This document shows positions 47,306 through 57,257 of a stretch of DNA of 62,706 nt, piece by piece; positions within the stretch are counted from its first letter, which is position 1; every line of letters begins with the position of its first letter. The stretch comes from an uncultured Gammaproteobacteria bacterium (GTDB lineage: Bacteria; Pseudomonadota; Gammaproteobacteria; Pseudomonadales; Litorivicinaceae): positions 1-62,706 of the forward strand of contig CAJWIY010000006.1 of NCBI GenBank assembly GCA_913042205.1, given 5' to 3'. A model generated the notes under the pieces. That model worked only from the letters and a program-made list of their open reading frames with translations, made no database searches and had not been told where the DNA came from. A program made the translations under genes and the position numbers.

Positions 47306-48318
47306 TCAAGCCATCCTCTGAGCTCACGTCTCGCAATATATTCTAGAATTACCATGCCCTCTTCCGACGCGTTCAAGCAATCAAGGGCAACCAATTGATC
47401 TCCACCAGCCTGTATGAATGTCTCATTCAAGCCGATCGCTATTTCTTCAAGAGTCTCGACACAATCTGAAAAAAAAGCAGGGCTGACAACAGCAACTCGC
47501 TTTACTCCCTCGTGACCCAGCTCCGCAATTAATTCATCAGCATAAGGCTTCAACCATTCTTTCGGTCCAAACCGCGACTGAAACGCGACCCTAAACTGCT
47601 CCTCAGGCCATCCAAGCGCCTCCCGCAAAAGCCGTCCGGTCTTTTGACACTGACAGTGATAGGGATCTCCTTTCATCAAATATTCTTTCGGCACCCCGTG
47701 AAAACTAGCCACTAACACATCAGGCTCCTCATCGAGCCGCTCAATTTGTTGCTTAACCGATTTCGCCAAGATCTGAATATACTCGGGATCGTCATAGAAA
47801 GGCGGAGATACACGAATCGTTGGTTGCCAGCGCATGGCCTTTAATGTGTCACCGATCTTATCGACCACTGAGCCCGTCGTACTTGACGCATACTGCGGGT
47901 AGAGAGGAATACACACAATCTTCCAACAACCATCGTCAAACATTTGATTAATGACTGAGGGGATTGACGGGTTACCATAGCGCATCGCAAATTCGACTCG
48001 TACGGAATCTCCAAAACGCTTTTGCAGGCTCTCTGTCTGTTCACGAGTAATTGTTCGTAGCGGAGACTCATCGAGTTTATTGTTCCAAATCTGCCGATAG
48101 GCAGCCGCCGACTTCTTTGGCCGAAAAGTCAAAATAGGTCCTTGAAGAATAAGCTGCCACAAAATTTTGGGTAACTCTACAACCCGCTTATCACTCAGAA
48201 ACTCACCTAGATACCTGCGCATTGACCAGTAATCAAGCGCGTCAGGTGTTCCAAGGTTGATGAGAAGTAAGCCAAGCTTAGGTTTCGGCACTGTAGGATG
48301 GTCAGGTGGCGTCGGCAT
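47302..48318 (-). CDS. hemH: ferrochelatase
   Basis: Inserts Fe2+ into protoporphyrin IX, the final haem step, acting after HemJ encoded at 7776. The 338-residue sequence has LLINLGTPDA at the start, the active-site histidine in VASFHGVPKEYL, the FQSRFGPKEWL stretch, and the late glutamate in SDCVETLEEIAIG. One base overlaps apeB at its start and 4 nt overlap azlC at its end, so they form one transcript. Confidence 0.96.
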   Translation of the reverse strand: MPTPPDHPTVPKPKLGLLLINLGTPDALDYWSMRRYLGEFLSDKRVVELPKILWQLILQGPILTFRPKKSAAAYRQIWNNKLDESPLRTITREQTESLQKRFGDSVRVEFAMRYGNPSIPSVINQMFDDGCWKIVCIPLYPQYASSTTGSVVDKIGDTLKAMRWQPTIRVSPPFYDDPEYIQILAKSVKQQIERLDEEPDVLVASFHGVPKEYLMKGDPYHCQCQKTGRLLREALGWPEEQFRVAFQSRFGPKEWLKPYADELIAELGHEGVKRVAVVSPAFFSDCVETLEEIAIGLNETFIQAGGDQLVALDCLNASEEGMVILEYIARRELRGWLD

Positions 48319-49592
48319 TAAACAAGGTCTCTCCTAGTTAATTGAGTCACAAGTTTGAGCATTAGTTCAGGATCCTTGATTCCGCAGGTCTCCCGCGCTG
48401 AATGCATCGCAAATTGAGCACACCCTAGATCAACCGTGTCAATACCCAGACGCCCGGCTGTTAACGGGCCAATCGTGCTACCACACCCAAGATCAGCCCT
48501 GCCTGAAAAATATTGTAACGGAACATCAGCTCGCTCGGCCGCCTGCTCTATCAATCCTTGGGTGATCGCTGTCGTCGCGTACCGATGGTTTGCGTTTACC
48601 TTGACGACCGGACCCTCATTCAAAAGCGGACGATGGGATTCGTCATGTTTCGAAGCGTAGTTAGGATGCACTCCATGTGCGTTGTCGATTGAAATCATTA
48701 GGCTATTGGCTCGAACACGCTCAAAATCAATACCCGTGCTCGCACGACGTAAAATAGACTCCAAAAAAGGCCCATCAGCACCGCCGGTCGAGACACTCCC
48801 AATTTCCTCATGATCATTTAAAACGATCATAGTTCCTTCACCCGTGTCATTCTGAACCAAAGCCTCAGAAACAATGAAGCAACTCAATAAATTATCGAGT
48901 CGTGCGCTGGCTAAGAATTCTCCCTCCAGACCAATAACTTGTGATGCGTCAACCGGATAAGCACAAATATCAAACGCAGAAATTTCAGCTACTGGGCGGC
49001 CTAACTCACGCGCTAGTATTTCAGAAAAATCCATGCCAGCATCCGTTTCTGCACGAGACAGTATCAGAGGCAACTCGTCCTGTGGGTTGATTTTCCGGCC
49101 TTTATTTGCATCTCGATCAAGGTGTATCGCCAGATTAGGGATTATCCCGACCGGCCGCTCGAAGTCGACCAACTCAGAAAGTACAGCTCCCTCATTTGCG
49201 ATCGCGACCCTCCCCGCTAATGAAAGATCACGATCGAACCAAGTTGAAAGAAGTACACCACCATAGACCTCCAACCCAAGTTGAAAATATCCATGCTTCT
49301 TCACAATGGGATCAGGACGGACTCGCAAGTTTGGGCTATCAGTATGCGCACCAAAAATCGTCCAGCCAACGACGTCTACCGGTTGTCGCCACGCGATCAA
49401 GGCCCCACCAGACCGCACCGCAAAGTAGGACGCGCCGGCCTCCAGACACCAAGCCATCCGCTCATCCAATCGAATAAATCCGCTATGTTCGAGATACTCG
49501 GAGATATTAGCGATCGTATGCCATGGCGTCGGTGATCGATCGAGAAAGTTTATTAAGCGGTCAACAAAGGGTGACCCATAATTTAAATCCAA
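48318..49592 (-). CDS. apeB: M18 family aminopeptidase
   Basis: Zinc aminopeptidase of 424 residues, probably tetrahedral dodecamer, cutting N-terminal residues (often acidic or neutral) from peptides. Metal ligands are in IFGAHTDSPNLRV, SARLDNL, LNDHEEIGS and the late GCAQFAMHSARETCG; ADLGCGSTIGP is also typical. The start is at 49592 with GGAGGGAC upstream. It is divergent from prc, so peptide- and protein-degrading enzymes share this control region. Confidence 0.94.
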   Translation of the reverse strand: MDLNYGSPFVDRLINFLDRSPTPWHTIANISEYLEHSGFIRLDERMAWCLEAGASYFAVRSGGALIAWRQPVDVVGWTIFGAHTDSPNLRVRPDPIVKKHGYFQLGLEVYGGVLLSTWFDRDLSLAGRVAIANEGAVLSELVDFERPVGIIPNLAIHLDRDANKGRKINPQDELPLILSRAETDAGMDFSEILARELGRPVAEISAFDICAYPVDASQVIGLEGEFLASARLDNLLSCFIVSEALVQNDTGEGTMIVLNDHEEIGSVSTGGADGPFLESILRRASTGIDFERVRANSLMISIDNAHGVHPNYASKHDESHRPLLNEGPVVKVNANHRYATTAITQGLIEQAAERADVPLQYFSGRADLGCGSTIGPLTAGRLGIDTVDLGCAQFAMHSARETCGIKDPELMLKLVTQLTRRDLV

Positions 49593-49649
49593 GTTGTCCC
49601 TCCGGGGTTGCGTTCTAAGGCATAAGGAAGCATAACAGGTTAATTAAGT

Positions 49650-51707
49650 TTGAATGGGACCAGACGTAAGGTGTTAAAGCAAAGTTGGTTATGTAATATC
49701 CCGCTCACAGCATTGGTACTTTCAGGAACAGTCGCTTGGACGTGCTCGACGCAAGCGCTAACGATTAAGCCAACGCACGAGGATAGCATGCTCGCACAAA
49801 TAATTAGTCGCGAGCTTGAACGACGCCATTTGGCCTCAGATATCGTACTTTCAGAGCGCAAGCCGATGGTTGGTCAGCTGATCCTCAAAGCAATTGATCC
49901 CGCTCGCTCACTATTAACACAACAGGACATTAAAAATATTCCTGTCAAATCTTTACCTAATCAAATCGAAAGTGGAAATTTGGAAACCATATATAGGCTG
50001 TATGGTCTCTCCCTGACGCGATCAGAGGAACGTCTCGATTTCTGGCTCTCGACCTTGTCAAAAGGTGCGGGCGCTATCGATTTATCTGATATCGAAGAAT
50101 TACAGGTGCGTGACCAAGGAACACCTTGGGTTAGCGATCTGCCGGCGCTAAAAGATCTGTGGCGAAAACAGCTGGAAAATCAAGCCATAAATCTGTTGCT
50201 CGCGGATCGATCCGAGACAGAAATGGTCAAAGCCCTCGTCAGACGCTACAAAAGTCAAAAAAATCGAATCGAGCAAACGCGTCCAGATGACATTTTTTCT
50301 GGTGTAATAAATGCCTATGCGAGTGCTTATGACCCACATACCTCCTATTTACCGCCTGCCGATAGCGAGACCTTTAACATCAACATGTCACTGTCACTAC
50401 AAGGTATTGGTGCTGTCCTCCAATCGGAAGATGAATTCACTAAGATCGTTAACCTAATTCCAGGTGGACCAGCGGACATGGACGGGCGACTAAAACCCGC
50501 CGACCGCATCTTGGGCGTAGCGCAGGGTTTGAAGCCCTTTGAAGATGTTGTTGGCTGGAGACTCGACGAAGTAGTCCAACTCATAAGAGGACCTAAGGGG
50601 TCGCAGGTACGATTGGAGGTACAGGCAGGTGATGATGCTCCTCATCGTGAGATTGTACTAATCCGTGATCGAGTGCAGCTCGAAGAGCAGTCAGCTAAAA
50701 GCTATACGGTCGAAGTTGGTGAAAATAGAAAAAAAATCGGCGTCATAATTATTCCAACATTCTACTCTGACTTTACTGCTAAACAAGCCGGTGATCCGAA
50801 CTACAGAAGCACAACCCGAGATGTTAAAAAGTTATTAGAAGAACTCCAGCAGCAGAATGTAGACGGTGTCATTGTCGATCTCCGAAACAATGGCGGCGGT
50901 TCTCTGCAAGAGGCTTACGAGTTATTTGGATTATTCATCCCCCGAGGACCCGTGGTCCAAATTCAGAGCGCTGGTGGCCGCACTGATGTTCGAGGTGACC
51001 GTGATCCGGGCGTTTTCTGGGAGGGCCCTATGGCTGTATTGGTAAACCGCCTGAGCGCATCAGCGAGTGAGATATTCGCTGGGGCTGTCCAGGACTACGG
51101 ACGAGGCCTGGTCATTGGTTCTCAAACCTTTGGTAAGGGTACCGTCCAAGCGTTACTTCCCGTCAATAAGGGCCAACTGAAACTCACCATCGCTAAATTT
51201 TATAGAATCTCAGGGCAATCAACCCAGCACCAAGGCGTGATTCCAGATATTCAGTTTCCATCGGCATTCGATCCCAACGAAATCGGCGAAAGCGCATTGG
51301 ACACAGCCTTGCCCTGGGATCAGATTCGTTCGCTCCGTTATCGCCCAATAGATAGCCCACAGACTAGAACTTCGCAGCTAATCGATCGCCATCAAGCACG
51401 TATCGCAGCAGACCCAAATTTTAAGGCTTTAATAAAGCGAACAGAACAAGCACTGGAATTAAGAGGAGAAAAGGGCACTTCCCTCAACCTTGAAATACGT
51501 ATCAAGGAGCGCGAAACCAACAAGCAAACACTTCTTGATATCGAAAATACGCGTCGATTGGATCTTGGTTTACCGGCTATAGAAGGCATGAGTGAATTAG
51601 AGACTGAGGGAAAGGATTTTGATCCGACCGACGATGCAAGCTTGATGGAATCGGCTCGCATTCTACTTGACGAGATTCAGATCAATCCGCGTCTCGCGGG
51701 ACTCTAG
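49650..51707 (+). CDS. prc: tail-specific periplasmic protease Prc
   Basis: Serine protease of about 685 residues, acting on the periplasmic side on C-terminally tagged or misfolded proteins and murein hydrolases. A signal segment (LCNIPLTALVLSGTVAW) is followed by the N-terminal Prc domain, a PDZ domain (SLQGIGAVLQ and NLIPGGPADMDGRL), and the catalytic Ser/Lys region SASASEIFAGAVQDYGRG with TFGKGTVQ, then a DUF3340-like tail. The start is TTG at 49650 or GTG at 49671; neither has a strong ribosome-binding site. Its 3' end overlaps the convergent DUF1820 gene by 26 nt. Confidence 0.94.
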   Translation: MNGTRRKVLKQSWLCNIPLTALVLSGTVAWTCSTQALTIKPTHEDSMLAQIISRELERRHLASDIVLSERKPMVGQLILKAIDPARSLLTQQDIKNIPVKSLPNQIESGNLETIYRLYGLSLTRSEERLDFWLSTLSKGAGAIDLSDIEELQVRDQGTPWVSDLPALKDLWRKQLENQAINLLLADRSETEMVKALVRRYKSQKNRIEQTRPDDIFSGVINAYASAYDPHTSYLPPADSETFNINMSLSLQGIGAVLQSEDEFTKIVNLIPGGPADMDGRLKPADRILGVAQGLKPFEDVVGWRLDEVVQLIRGPKGSQVRLEVQAGDDAPHREIVLIRDRVQLEEQSAKSYTVEVGENRKKIGVIIIPTFYSDFTAKQAGDPNYRSTTRDVKKLLEELQQQNVDGVIVDLRNNGGGSLQEAYELFGLFIPRGPVVQIQSAGGRTDVRGDRDPGVFWEGPMAVLVNRLSASASEIFAGAVQDYGRGLVIGSQTFGKGTVQALLPVNKGQLKLTIAKFYRISGQSTQHQGVIPDIQFPSAFDPNEIGESALDTALPWDQIRSLRYRPIDSPQTRTSQLIDRHQARIAADPNFKALIKRTEQALELRGEKGTSLNLEIRIKERETNKQTLLDIENTRRLDLGLPAIEGMSELETEGKDFDPTDDASLMESARILLDEIQINPRLAGL

Positions 51708-52020
51708 GTGGAGGAACCATTGAAAGTGAGGCAACCGAACCTTTGCTATCACGAATTCGAGCAGGCCCTAAAACCTCGACTTCGTCGATACGAATAACCG
51801 CATGCATTGGTATATAACTGCGTTTTACGCCCTGAAACTCGGTTTTGAGCTTCTCTTCACTCGGATCCACCAGAAGACCGCTCCGTTCACCAAACACAAA
51901 TTCTTCCACCTCAATAAATCCGTAGAGGTCGCTAGAATAAATTCGTTTAGCAAACACCTCGAACACCTTGTCTTGACTGACAAACTGTACACGGAAAGTT
52001 GGTTCAATAGTTTTAGCCAT
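51682..52020 (-). CDS. DUF1820 family protein
   Basis: A small soluble protein of unknown function, 112 residues from the ATG at 52020 (GAGG seven bases upstream; an adjacent ATG at 52023 is too close to the ribosome-binding site). The stretches IYSSDLYGFIEVEEFVFGER, VDPSEEKLKTEF and GVKRSYIPMHAVIRIDEVE (parts) are strongly conserved in gammaproteobacteria. It is divergent from miaB, a neighbour it also has in Pseudomonas relatives. No function assigned. Confidence 0.85.
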   Translation of the reverse strand: MAKTIEPTFRVQFVSQDKVFEVFAKRIYSSDLYGFIEVEEFVFGERSGLLVDPSEEKLKTEFQGVKRSYIPMHAVIRIDEVEVLGPARIRDSKGSVASLSMVPPPRVPRDAD

Positions 52021-52082
52021 CATGATCCTCAGGTTTGGGGCGCGTAGTCTGTAGGTCTTTGCGGGCCCCGTCAAGAACAGTC

Positions 52083-52111
52083 GTGCAATTTCAAGCGCTT
52101 CAGACTATACT
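52083..52111 (+). promoter_or_regulatory. promoter for miaB operon
   Basis: A -10 box TATACT (52106-52111) is followed by a GC-rich discriminator (CGCGCGCCC). A weak -35 GTGCAA (52083-52088) lies 17 bp upstream. AAAGGAG (52126-52132) then precedes the miaB ATG at 52138. The GC-rich discriminator would fit growth-rate or stringent control of this translation-related operon, which is inference. Confidence 0.45.
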
Positions 52112-52137
52112 CGCGCGCCCACTCTAAAGGAGATTAA

Positions 52138-53478
52138 ATGACAGCAAAACTCTTCATCAAGACCCACGGTTGTCAGATGAATGAATATGATTCGGACCGA
52201 ATTGCCGATTTGCTCAGTGCCAGTCATGAACTGACGGTAACCGATAAACCAGACGACGCAGAAGTTATTCTAATAAACACATGTTCCATTCGAGAGAAAG
52301 CGCAAGAAAAAGTATTCTCGGAATTGGGGCGCTATAAAGTTTTCAAAGAAATCAATCCGAATTTAATTGTTGGTGTTGGCGGTTGCGTTGCATCGCAAGA
52401 GGGTGAGGCAATCCGCCAAAGGGCTCCTTTCGTCGACCTAGTGTTCGGGCCTCAGACCCTGCATCGTTTGCCCGAAATGCTGGAGGCACGGCGCAGAAGC
52501 GGCAAAGCACAAGTCGATATTAGTTTTCCAGAGGTCGAAAAGTTTGATCGCTTACCAGAGCCAAGGCTCGAAGGACCAAGTGCATTCATAAGCATCATGG
52601 AGGGCTGCAGTAAATATTGTACCTTTTGTGTTGTCCCATATACGCGGGGCGAGGAAGTAAGCCGTCCACTTGAGAGCATACTTCAGGAAGTTCTTGCTAA
52701 TGTTGATCAGGGTGCGCGGGAAATTCATTTCTTAGGTCAGAATGTAAATGCCTACCGTGTTGACACAGATGACGGTGAAACCGTGGATCTATCAGATCTG
52801 ATTCGCATCACAGCAGAAGTTCCGGAAATAGAGCGCATCCGTTTCACGACAAGCCACCCTATTGAGTTCTCTGACGCCTTAATCGAATGCTTCAAAGATG
52901 TTCCAAAACTTGTTAGTCACCTTCATCTCCCGGTACAGTCTGGCTCTGACAGGATCCTTGCTGCCATGAAACGTGGTCATACAGCACTTGAATACAAAGC
53001 CAAAATCCGGAAGATTAGAGAGGCACGTCCGGGGATCAGTTTATCGTCAGATTTTATTGTTGGTTTCCCCGGCGAGACGGTTACAGATTTTGAGAAAACG
53101 ATGGAGTTAATTGAGTCAGTGGGATTCGATGTGAGCTTTAGTTTTATCTATTCGGCCCGTCCAGGCACTCCTGCATCTGAACTCGATGACCAAACCCACC
53201 AAGGCACAAAAAAAATTCGTTTAGCGGCGCTACAAGCCAGAATTTCTCAAAATGCTCAGAAAATTAGTAGGAATATGGTCGGCACTTTGCAGTCAATATT
53301 AGTTACCGGCCCTTCGAAACGAGATCCTGGCGAGTTATCGGGTCGTACCGAAAATAATCGCGTTGTGAATTTCCGTTCAGACAAGACCAACCTCATTGGT
53401 AAATTCGTAGAATGCGAAATTGTGGAATCTTTTCCTAATTCTTTGCGAGGCCGAGTGACCTCTAGAGATCCTTGGTAA
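52138..53478 (+). CDS. miaB: tRNA-2-methylthio-N6-isopentenyladenosine synthase
   Basis: Radical-SAM methylthiotransferase acting on i6A37 of tRNAs. The 446-residue protein has the N-terminal UPF0004 domain with three cluster cysteines (THGCQMN, INTCSIR, GGCVAS), the radical-SAM CSKYCTFC near residue 157-164, and a C-terminal TRAM domain. AAAGGAG lies upstream. The stop overlaps the next ATG (TAATG), beginning a tightly coupled miaB-ybeZ-ybeY-corC-lnt series. Confidence 0.97.
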   Translation: MTAKLFIKTHGCQMNEYDSDRIADLLSASHELTVTDKPDDAEVILINTCSIREKAQEKVFSELGRYKVFKEINPNLIVGVGGCVASQEGEAIRQRAPFVDLVFGPQTLHRLPEMLEARRRSGKAQVDISFPEVEKFDRLPEPRLEGPSAFISIMEGCSKYCTFCVVPYTRGEEVSRPLESILQEVLANVDQGAREIHFLGQNVNAYRVDTDDGETVDLSDLIRITAEVPEIERIRFTTSHPIEFSDALIECFKDVPKLVSHLHLPVQSGSDRILAAMKRGHTALEYKAKIRKIREARPGISLSSDFIVGFPGETVTDFEKTMELIESVGFDVSFSFIYSARPGTPASELDDQTHQGTKKIRLAALQARISQNAQKISRNMVGTLQSILVTGPSKRDPGELSGRTENNRVVNFRSDKTNLIGKFVECEIVESFPNSLRGRVTSRDPW

Positions 53479-54422
53479 TGGACGTCCACCAATTTGTTAT
53501 CGAACCCAATGATGTCCGCCGCTTGGCATCGCTGTGTGGTCGCCAAGATGCCCACCTGAGGCTTATCGAATCGCGGTTACCCGTGATAATCCGTAACCGC
53601 GGAAACGAATTTGAAATTGAGGGTGAAGAGGTCGCGACGAAAACTTGTGCTCGTTTACTTGATCAGTTGTATCGAGAAACCCGGGATTCCGAACTCTCAG
53701 ATGACGCGGTTCACCTACAACTGCAAGCGGTATCAATTTCTCAGGAGGATACTCACGCAGCAATAGTGATCGATACGCCGAAACTCAAAATCAAACCTCG
53801 TGGAGGAAATCAGCTTAGTTACATCGATGCGATAAGATCACATGACGTTAACTTTGGCATTGGCCCAGCGGGCACAGGAAAAACGTGGTTGGGAGTCGCC
53901 TGCGCTGTCGAGGCGCTTCGGCTTGACCAAGTTGAACGTATTATCCTTGTCAGGCCAGCAGTTGAAGCTGGAGAACGACTTGGTTTTCTGCCCGGAGATC
54001 TAGCTCAAAAGATAGACCCTTATTTAAGACCTCTCTACGACGCGCTATATGAAATGCTCGGATTCGATAAAGTCACCAAGCTTCTCGAGCGCCAAGTCAT
54101 TGAAATAGCGCCGCTTGCTTACATGCGTGGCCGTACGCTCAATCACAGTTTCATTATCTTGGATGAGAGCCAAAATACCACACGCGAGCAGATGAAAATG
54201 TTCCTCACACGACTCGGCTTTGGTTCCACGGCAGTGATCACTGGTGATCCAAGTCAGATTGATTTACCAAGAAAGGCAGACTCGGGACTCATGCATGCGT
54301 GCCGCGTACTAGAATCTATCCAAGGAATTTCGATAACGCGTTTTGGCTACAGAGATGTTGTAAGGCATCCATTAGTGGGTCGCATCGTTGATGCTTACGA
54401 CAAGGCGTCAGATGATCATTGA
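53478..54422 (+). CDS. ybeZ: PhoH-like ATPase (YbeZ)
   Basis: P-loop NTPase of 314 residues that works with YbeY in RNA metabolism. The Walker A FGIGPAGTGKTWLGVACA (in part), the RPAVEAGERLGFLPGD stretch, the Walker B FIILDESQNTT and the TGDPSQIDLP sensor are clear. The ATG at 53478 overlaps the miaB stop; a TTG two codons earlier is rejected. It overlaps ybeY by 11 nt. Confidence 0.95.
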   Translation: MDVHQFVIEPNDVRRLASLCGRQDAHLRLIESRLPVIIRNRGNEFEIEGEEVATKTCARLLDQLYRETRDSELSDDAVHLQLQAVSISQEDTHAAIVIDTPKLKIKPRGGNQLSYIDAIRSHDVNFGIGPAGTGKTWLGVACAVEALRLDQVERIILVRPAVEAGERLGFLPGDLAQKIDPYLRPLYDALYEMLGFDKVTKLLERQVIEIAPLAYMRGRTLNHSFIILDESQNTTREQMKMFLTRLGFGSTAVITGDPSQIDLPRKADSGLMHACRVLESIQGISITRFGYRDVVRHPLVGRIVDAYDKASDDH

Positions 54423-54876
54423 GTTTGAAGATTCAACTGCAAGTTGTCCTATCGCTTCAGACCAAGTAGTACATTGGGCCAACGTAACGTTATCGTCCGA
54501 AACTGACAAGATATGCGAACTAGCGATTCGCGTGGTTGACGCGACTGAAGGCCTACAACTTAATGAAACATTTGTTGGAAAAAGATATCCAACCAACGTG
54601 TTATCTTTTCGTGCAGATATTCAATTACCTGAGGGTCCGACAATACTTGGTGACATCGCTGTCTGCTTACCTGTGGTGGAGGAAGAGGCCCATGCGCAGT
54701 CGATACCTTTTGAACATCATCTTGCACATATGGTCGTTCATGGGTGTCTGCATTTGATGGGTTATGATCACGTTAATGGCAATGACGCCAATGAGATGGA
54801 AGCTAAAGAAATCAGTATTCTTTCAGATCTCGGCTATCCTAATCCGTATCTGGGCAAGGAACAGAAAGATACATGA
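54412..54876 (+). CDS. ybeY: endoribonuclease YbeY
   Basis: Metal-dependent single-strand RNase acting in 16S 3'-end maturation and ribosome quality control. From the ATG at 54412 it has 154 residues. The zinc triad motif HMVVHGCLHLMGYDH (H-x3-H-x5-H) and NVLSFRAD are diagnostic. It is nested between ybeZ and corC with overlaps on both sides. Confidence 0.95.
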   Translation: MIIEFEDSTASCPIASDQVVHWANVTLSSETDKICELAIRVVDATEGLQLNETFVGKRYPTNVLSFRADIQLPEGPTILGDIAVCLPVVEEEAHAQSIPFEHHLAHMVVHGCLHLMGYDHVNGNDANEMEAKEISILSDLGYPNPYLGKEQKDT

Positions 54877-55730
54877 ACGACGGACAACGTCCCGAGAACT
54901 TGGATTCCCGCTCCTGGTTCGACCGTTTGGCAAGCGTTATCTCTGGTGAGGCTGAAAATAAACCCGAGTTAATCAACGAACTGCGTGACGCTAACGAGCG
55001 GGGTTTATTTAATCAAGAAACCCTTGCGATTCTGGAAGGAGCGCTTGCTGTCAGTGACATGCAAGTTAGAGAAGTCATGATTCCGCGAACTCAAATGATC
55101 GCTATCCGGGCAGACGAACGACCTGAAGAATTCTTGCCGCGAATTATTGACTCTGCGCACTCTCGCTTTCCAGTCCTAAACGAGCAACCTAGCGAGGTTG
55201 TTGGGATCCTTCTCGCCAAAGACCTACTACCCTTTTTAATTAGTCAGGATCTAGAACAGTTTGAGATTAAAGAAGTTGCCCGCCCGGTGAGGCGCGTACC
55301 AGAGAGTAAACGTCTCGATCAGCTTCTAAAAGACTTCCGTGATAACCGAGCTCATATGGCGGTAGTGATTGATGAATATGGTGACGTTGCTGGATTGGTG
55401 ACCATTGAAGACGTGCTAGAGCAGATCGTCGGTGAAATTGAAGATGAGCACGATCATGAGGAGGACCTCAATATTCGTCACCAGGCCGATGGCACGAGTC
55501 TAGTCAAAGCAATGACGGAGATTGAGGACTTTAACGAAGAATTTGGAACGAACTTCTCGGGTGATGAGTTTGATACGATTGGTGGTCTAGTTACACACAC
55601 TTTCGGTCATCTGCCCACGCGTGGCGAAAAGGCAACTCTTGGTCACCTAAATTTCGTTATTTTAAACGCAGATAGTAGACGGATCCGTCTTCTTGAAGTT
55701 CGTCCGCATGGATCTGACGAATCCGTTTAA
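54873..55730 (+). CDS. corC: CorC/YbeX family CBS-domain protein
   Basis: A 285-residue cytoplasmic protein with two CBS domains (VREVMIPRTQM and VVIDEYGDVAGLVTIEDVLEQIVGEIEDEHD in part) and a C-terminal CorC/HlyC transporter-associated domain. Proposed roles are magnesium/cobalt efflux and ribosome-linked functions. No transmembrane part is present. The start overlaps ybeY (ATGA), and the end overlaps lnt by 23 nt. Confidence 0.93.
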   Translation: MNDGQRPENLDSRSWFDRLASVISGEAENKPELINELRDANERGLFNQETLAILEGALAVSDMQVREVMIPRTQMIAIRADERPEEFLPRIIDSAHSRFPVLNEQPSEVVGILLAKDLLPFLISQDLEQFEIKEVARPVRRVPESKRLDQLLKDFRDNRAHMAVVIDEYGDVAGLVTIEDVLEQIVGEIEDEHDHEEDLNIRHQADGTSLVKAMTEIEDFNEEFGTNFSGDEFDTIGGLVTHTFGHLPTRGEKATLGHLNFVILNADSRRIRLLEVRPHGSDESV

Positions 55731-57174
55731 ATATATTTTAGCGCTAGTTGCCGGCGCCCTAGGCACCCTTGCTTTTGCTCCCTTTAATTTTTGGTGGTGC
55801 GCAAGTATTAGCATCGCGATCTGGATGTGGCTCTCTATCAAATACTCCGGGTTTTATGTCGGATTCATTTATGGGCTTGGTCTTTTTGGATCTGGAGTCT
55901 CTTGGATTTCGATTAGTATGACAGAACATGGAGGCGCATCAATATTACTCGCACTCACCATGACAGCAGTCTTTGTGGCAGGCCTGGCTGTCTTCCCCGG
56001 AATTGCTTCGTTGGGTTACACCAAGTGGCATAAACGTTGGTCAACAACGCTGGGCCGAGTTTGCTTACTCACCTCATGTTGGGTAACTATGGAAGCGCTT
56101 CGGAGTTGGTTTTTGACCGGTTTTCCATGGCTGCTACTTGGCTACAGCGCGATCGAAACGCCGTTTGAGGGGTATCTATCATGGGTGGGCGTTTTCGGCA
56201 CAACCGCACTCATCTGTCTTACCAGTGGTTTTCTTTTAGCGAGTCTGATGGATCGAAAGATCAAGCCAATGTTGTTGACGATTATCATATTGGCCGGAGG
56301 CTTGGAACTAAATAAACAATTTATTCCTGAAGAAAATCCTGAGAACAGCGCGCATGTCGCACTTTGGCAACCAGTCACTCCGCAAGCCCTAAAATGGAGA
56401 CCCGAATTTAAAGACCAGATTGTAAGGAATCACATCTCTCGAGGACTTCCGCCTGATGTTGACATAATCATATGGCCAGAGACGGGGCTGCCGATGACTG
56501 AATCACGTCTGTATTCGACCCTTCCCAATCTTGAATCACAACTTCGATTAAATGAGCAAACACTGATTACTGGTATCCTCGGTCAACATCGCGGCAGATA
56601 TACAAACCGTCTCATTACTGTCGGCGTAGGAACCGGAACCTACGACAAAACCAGGTTAGTGCCCTTTGGGGAGTACGTACCACTTGAGTCGATTTTTAGA
56701 GGACTCATCACTTTTTTTGACCTACCGATGTCCACAATTGTTCCAGGAAATCGGCAACAGATGATCTCTCACGGATATCTAAAATTTGCACCGCTTATTT
56801 GCTATGAGATCGCCTACACAGGCCAAGCGCGTAATATGGCAAGATCAGCCAATGTCATTCTAACTGTATCAAATGACACTTGGTTTGGTGACTCGATTGG
56901 ACCCGATCAACATCTTCAAATTGCCCAAATTCGGGCACGCGAACTTGGAAAACCAGTGGTTAGAGCCACCAATGACGGACTAACAGCGTTTATCAATGCA
57001 CGTGGCCGGATTGAACAAGAACTCCCGCGATTCAAGAAGGCTATACTGAGACACTCTATCATTCCAGCAACGACTGTCACTCCATATGCGCAAGTTGGCG
57101 AAGCTCCCACCGTAATTTTACTGCTGATTATTTTGACGCTGACGCGGAAAAACGAAACATCCATACTCTACTAG
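55708..57174 (+). CDS. lnt: apolipoprotein N-acyltransferase
   Basis: Inner-membrane enzyme adding the third acyl chain to lipoproteins. The 488-residue product has about six N-terminal membrane helices and a nitrilase-like periplasmic domain. The triad is visible: Glu in IIWPETGLP, Lys in YDKTRLVPFGEYVPLE and Cys in LICYEIAYT. The ATG at 55708 is preferred over a TTG five codons earlier. The lipoproteins encoded here (LptE, TPR lipoprotein) would be among its substrates. Confidence 0.95.
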   Translation: MDLTNPFKYILALVAGALGTLAFAPFNFWWCASISIAIWMWLSIKYSGFYVGFIYGLGLFGSGVSWISISMTEHGGASILLALTMTAVFVAGLAVFPGIASLGYTKWHKRWSTTLGRVCLLTSCWVTMEALRSWFLTGFPWLLLGYSAIETPFEGYLSWVGVFGTTALICLTSGFLLASLMDRKIKPMLLTIIILAGGLELNKQFIPEENPENSAHVALWQPVTPQALKWRPEFKDQIVRNHISRGLPPDVDIIIWPETGLPMTESRLYSTLPNLESQLRLNEQTLITGILGQHRGRYTNRLITVGVGTGTYDKTRLVPFGEYVPLESIFRGLITFFDLPMSTIVPGNRQQMISHGYLKFAPLICYEIAYTGQARNMARSANVILTVSNDTWFGDSIGPDQHLQIAQIRARELGKPVVRATNDGLTAFINARGRIEQELPRFKKAILRHSIIPATTVTPYAQVGEAPTVILLLIILTLTRKNETSILY

Positions 57175-57257
57175 GACGGTTTTTTTGTTAAACGCCTTAC
57201 AGTTGAGAGATCGAAGCGCTATTCTTCAAGCTTTACACTTAGGATGATTTAGAGCTG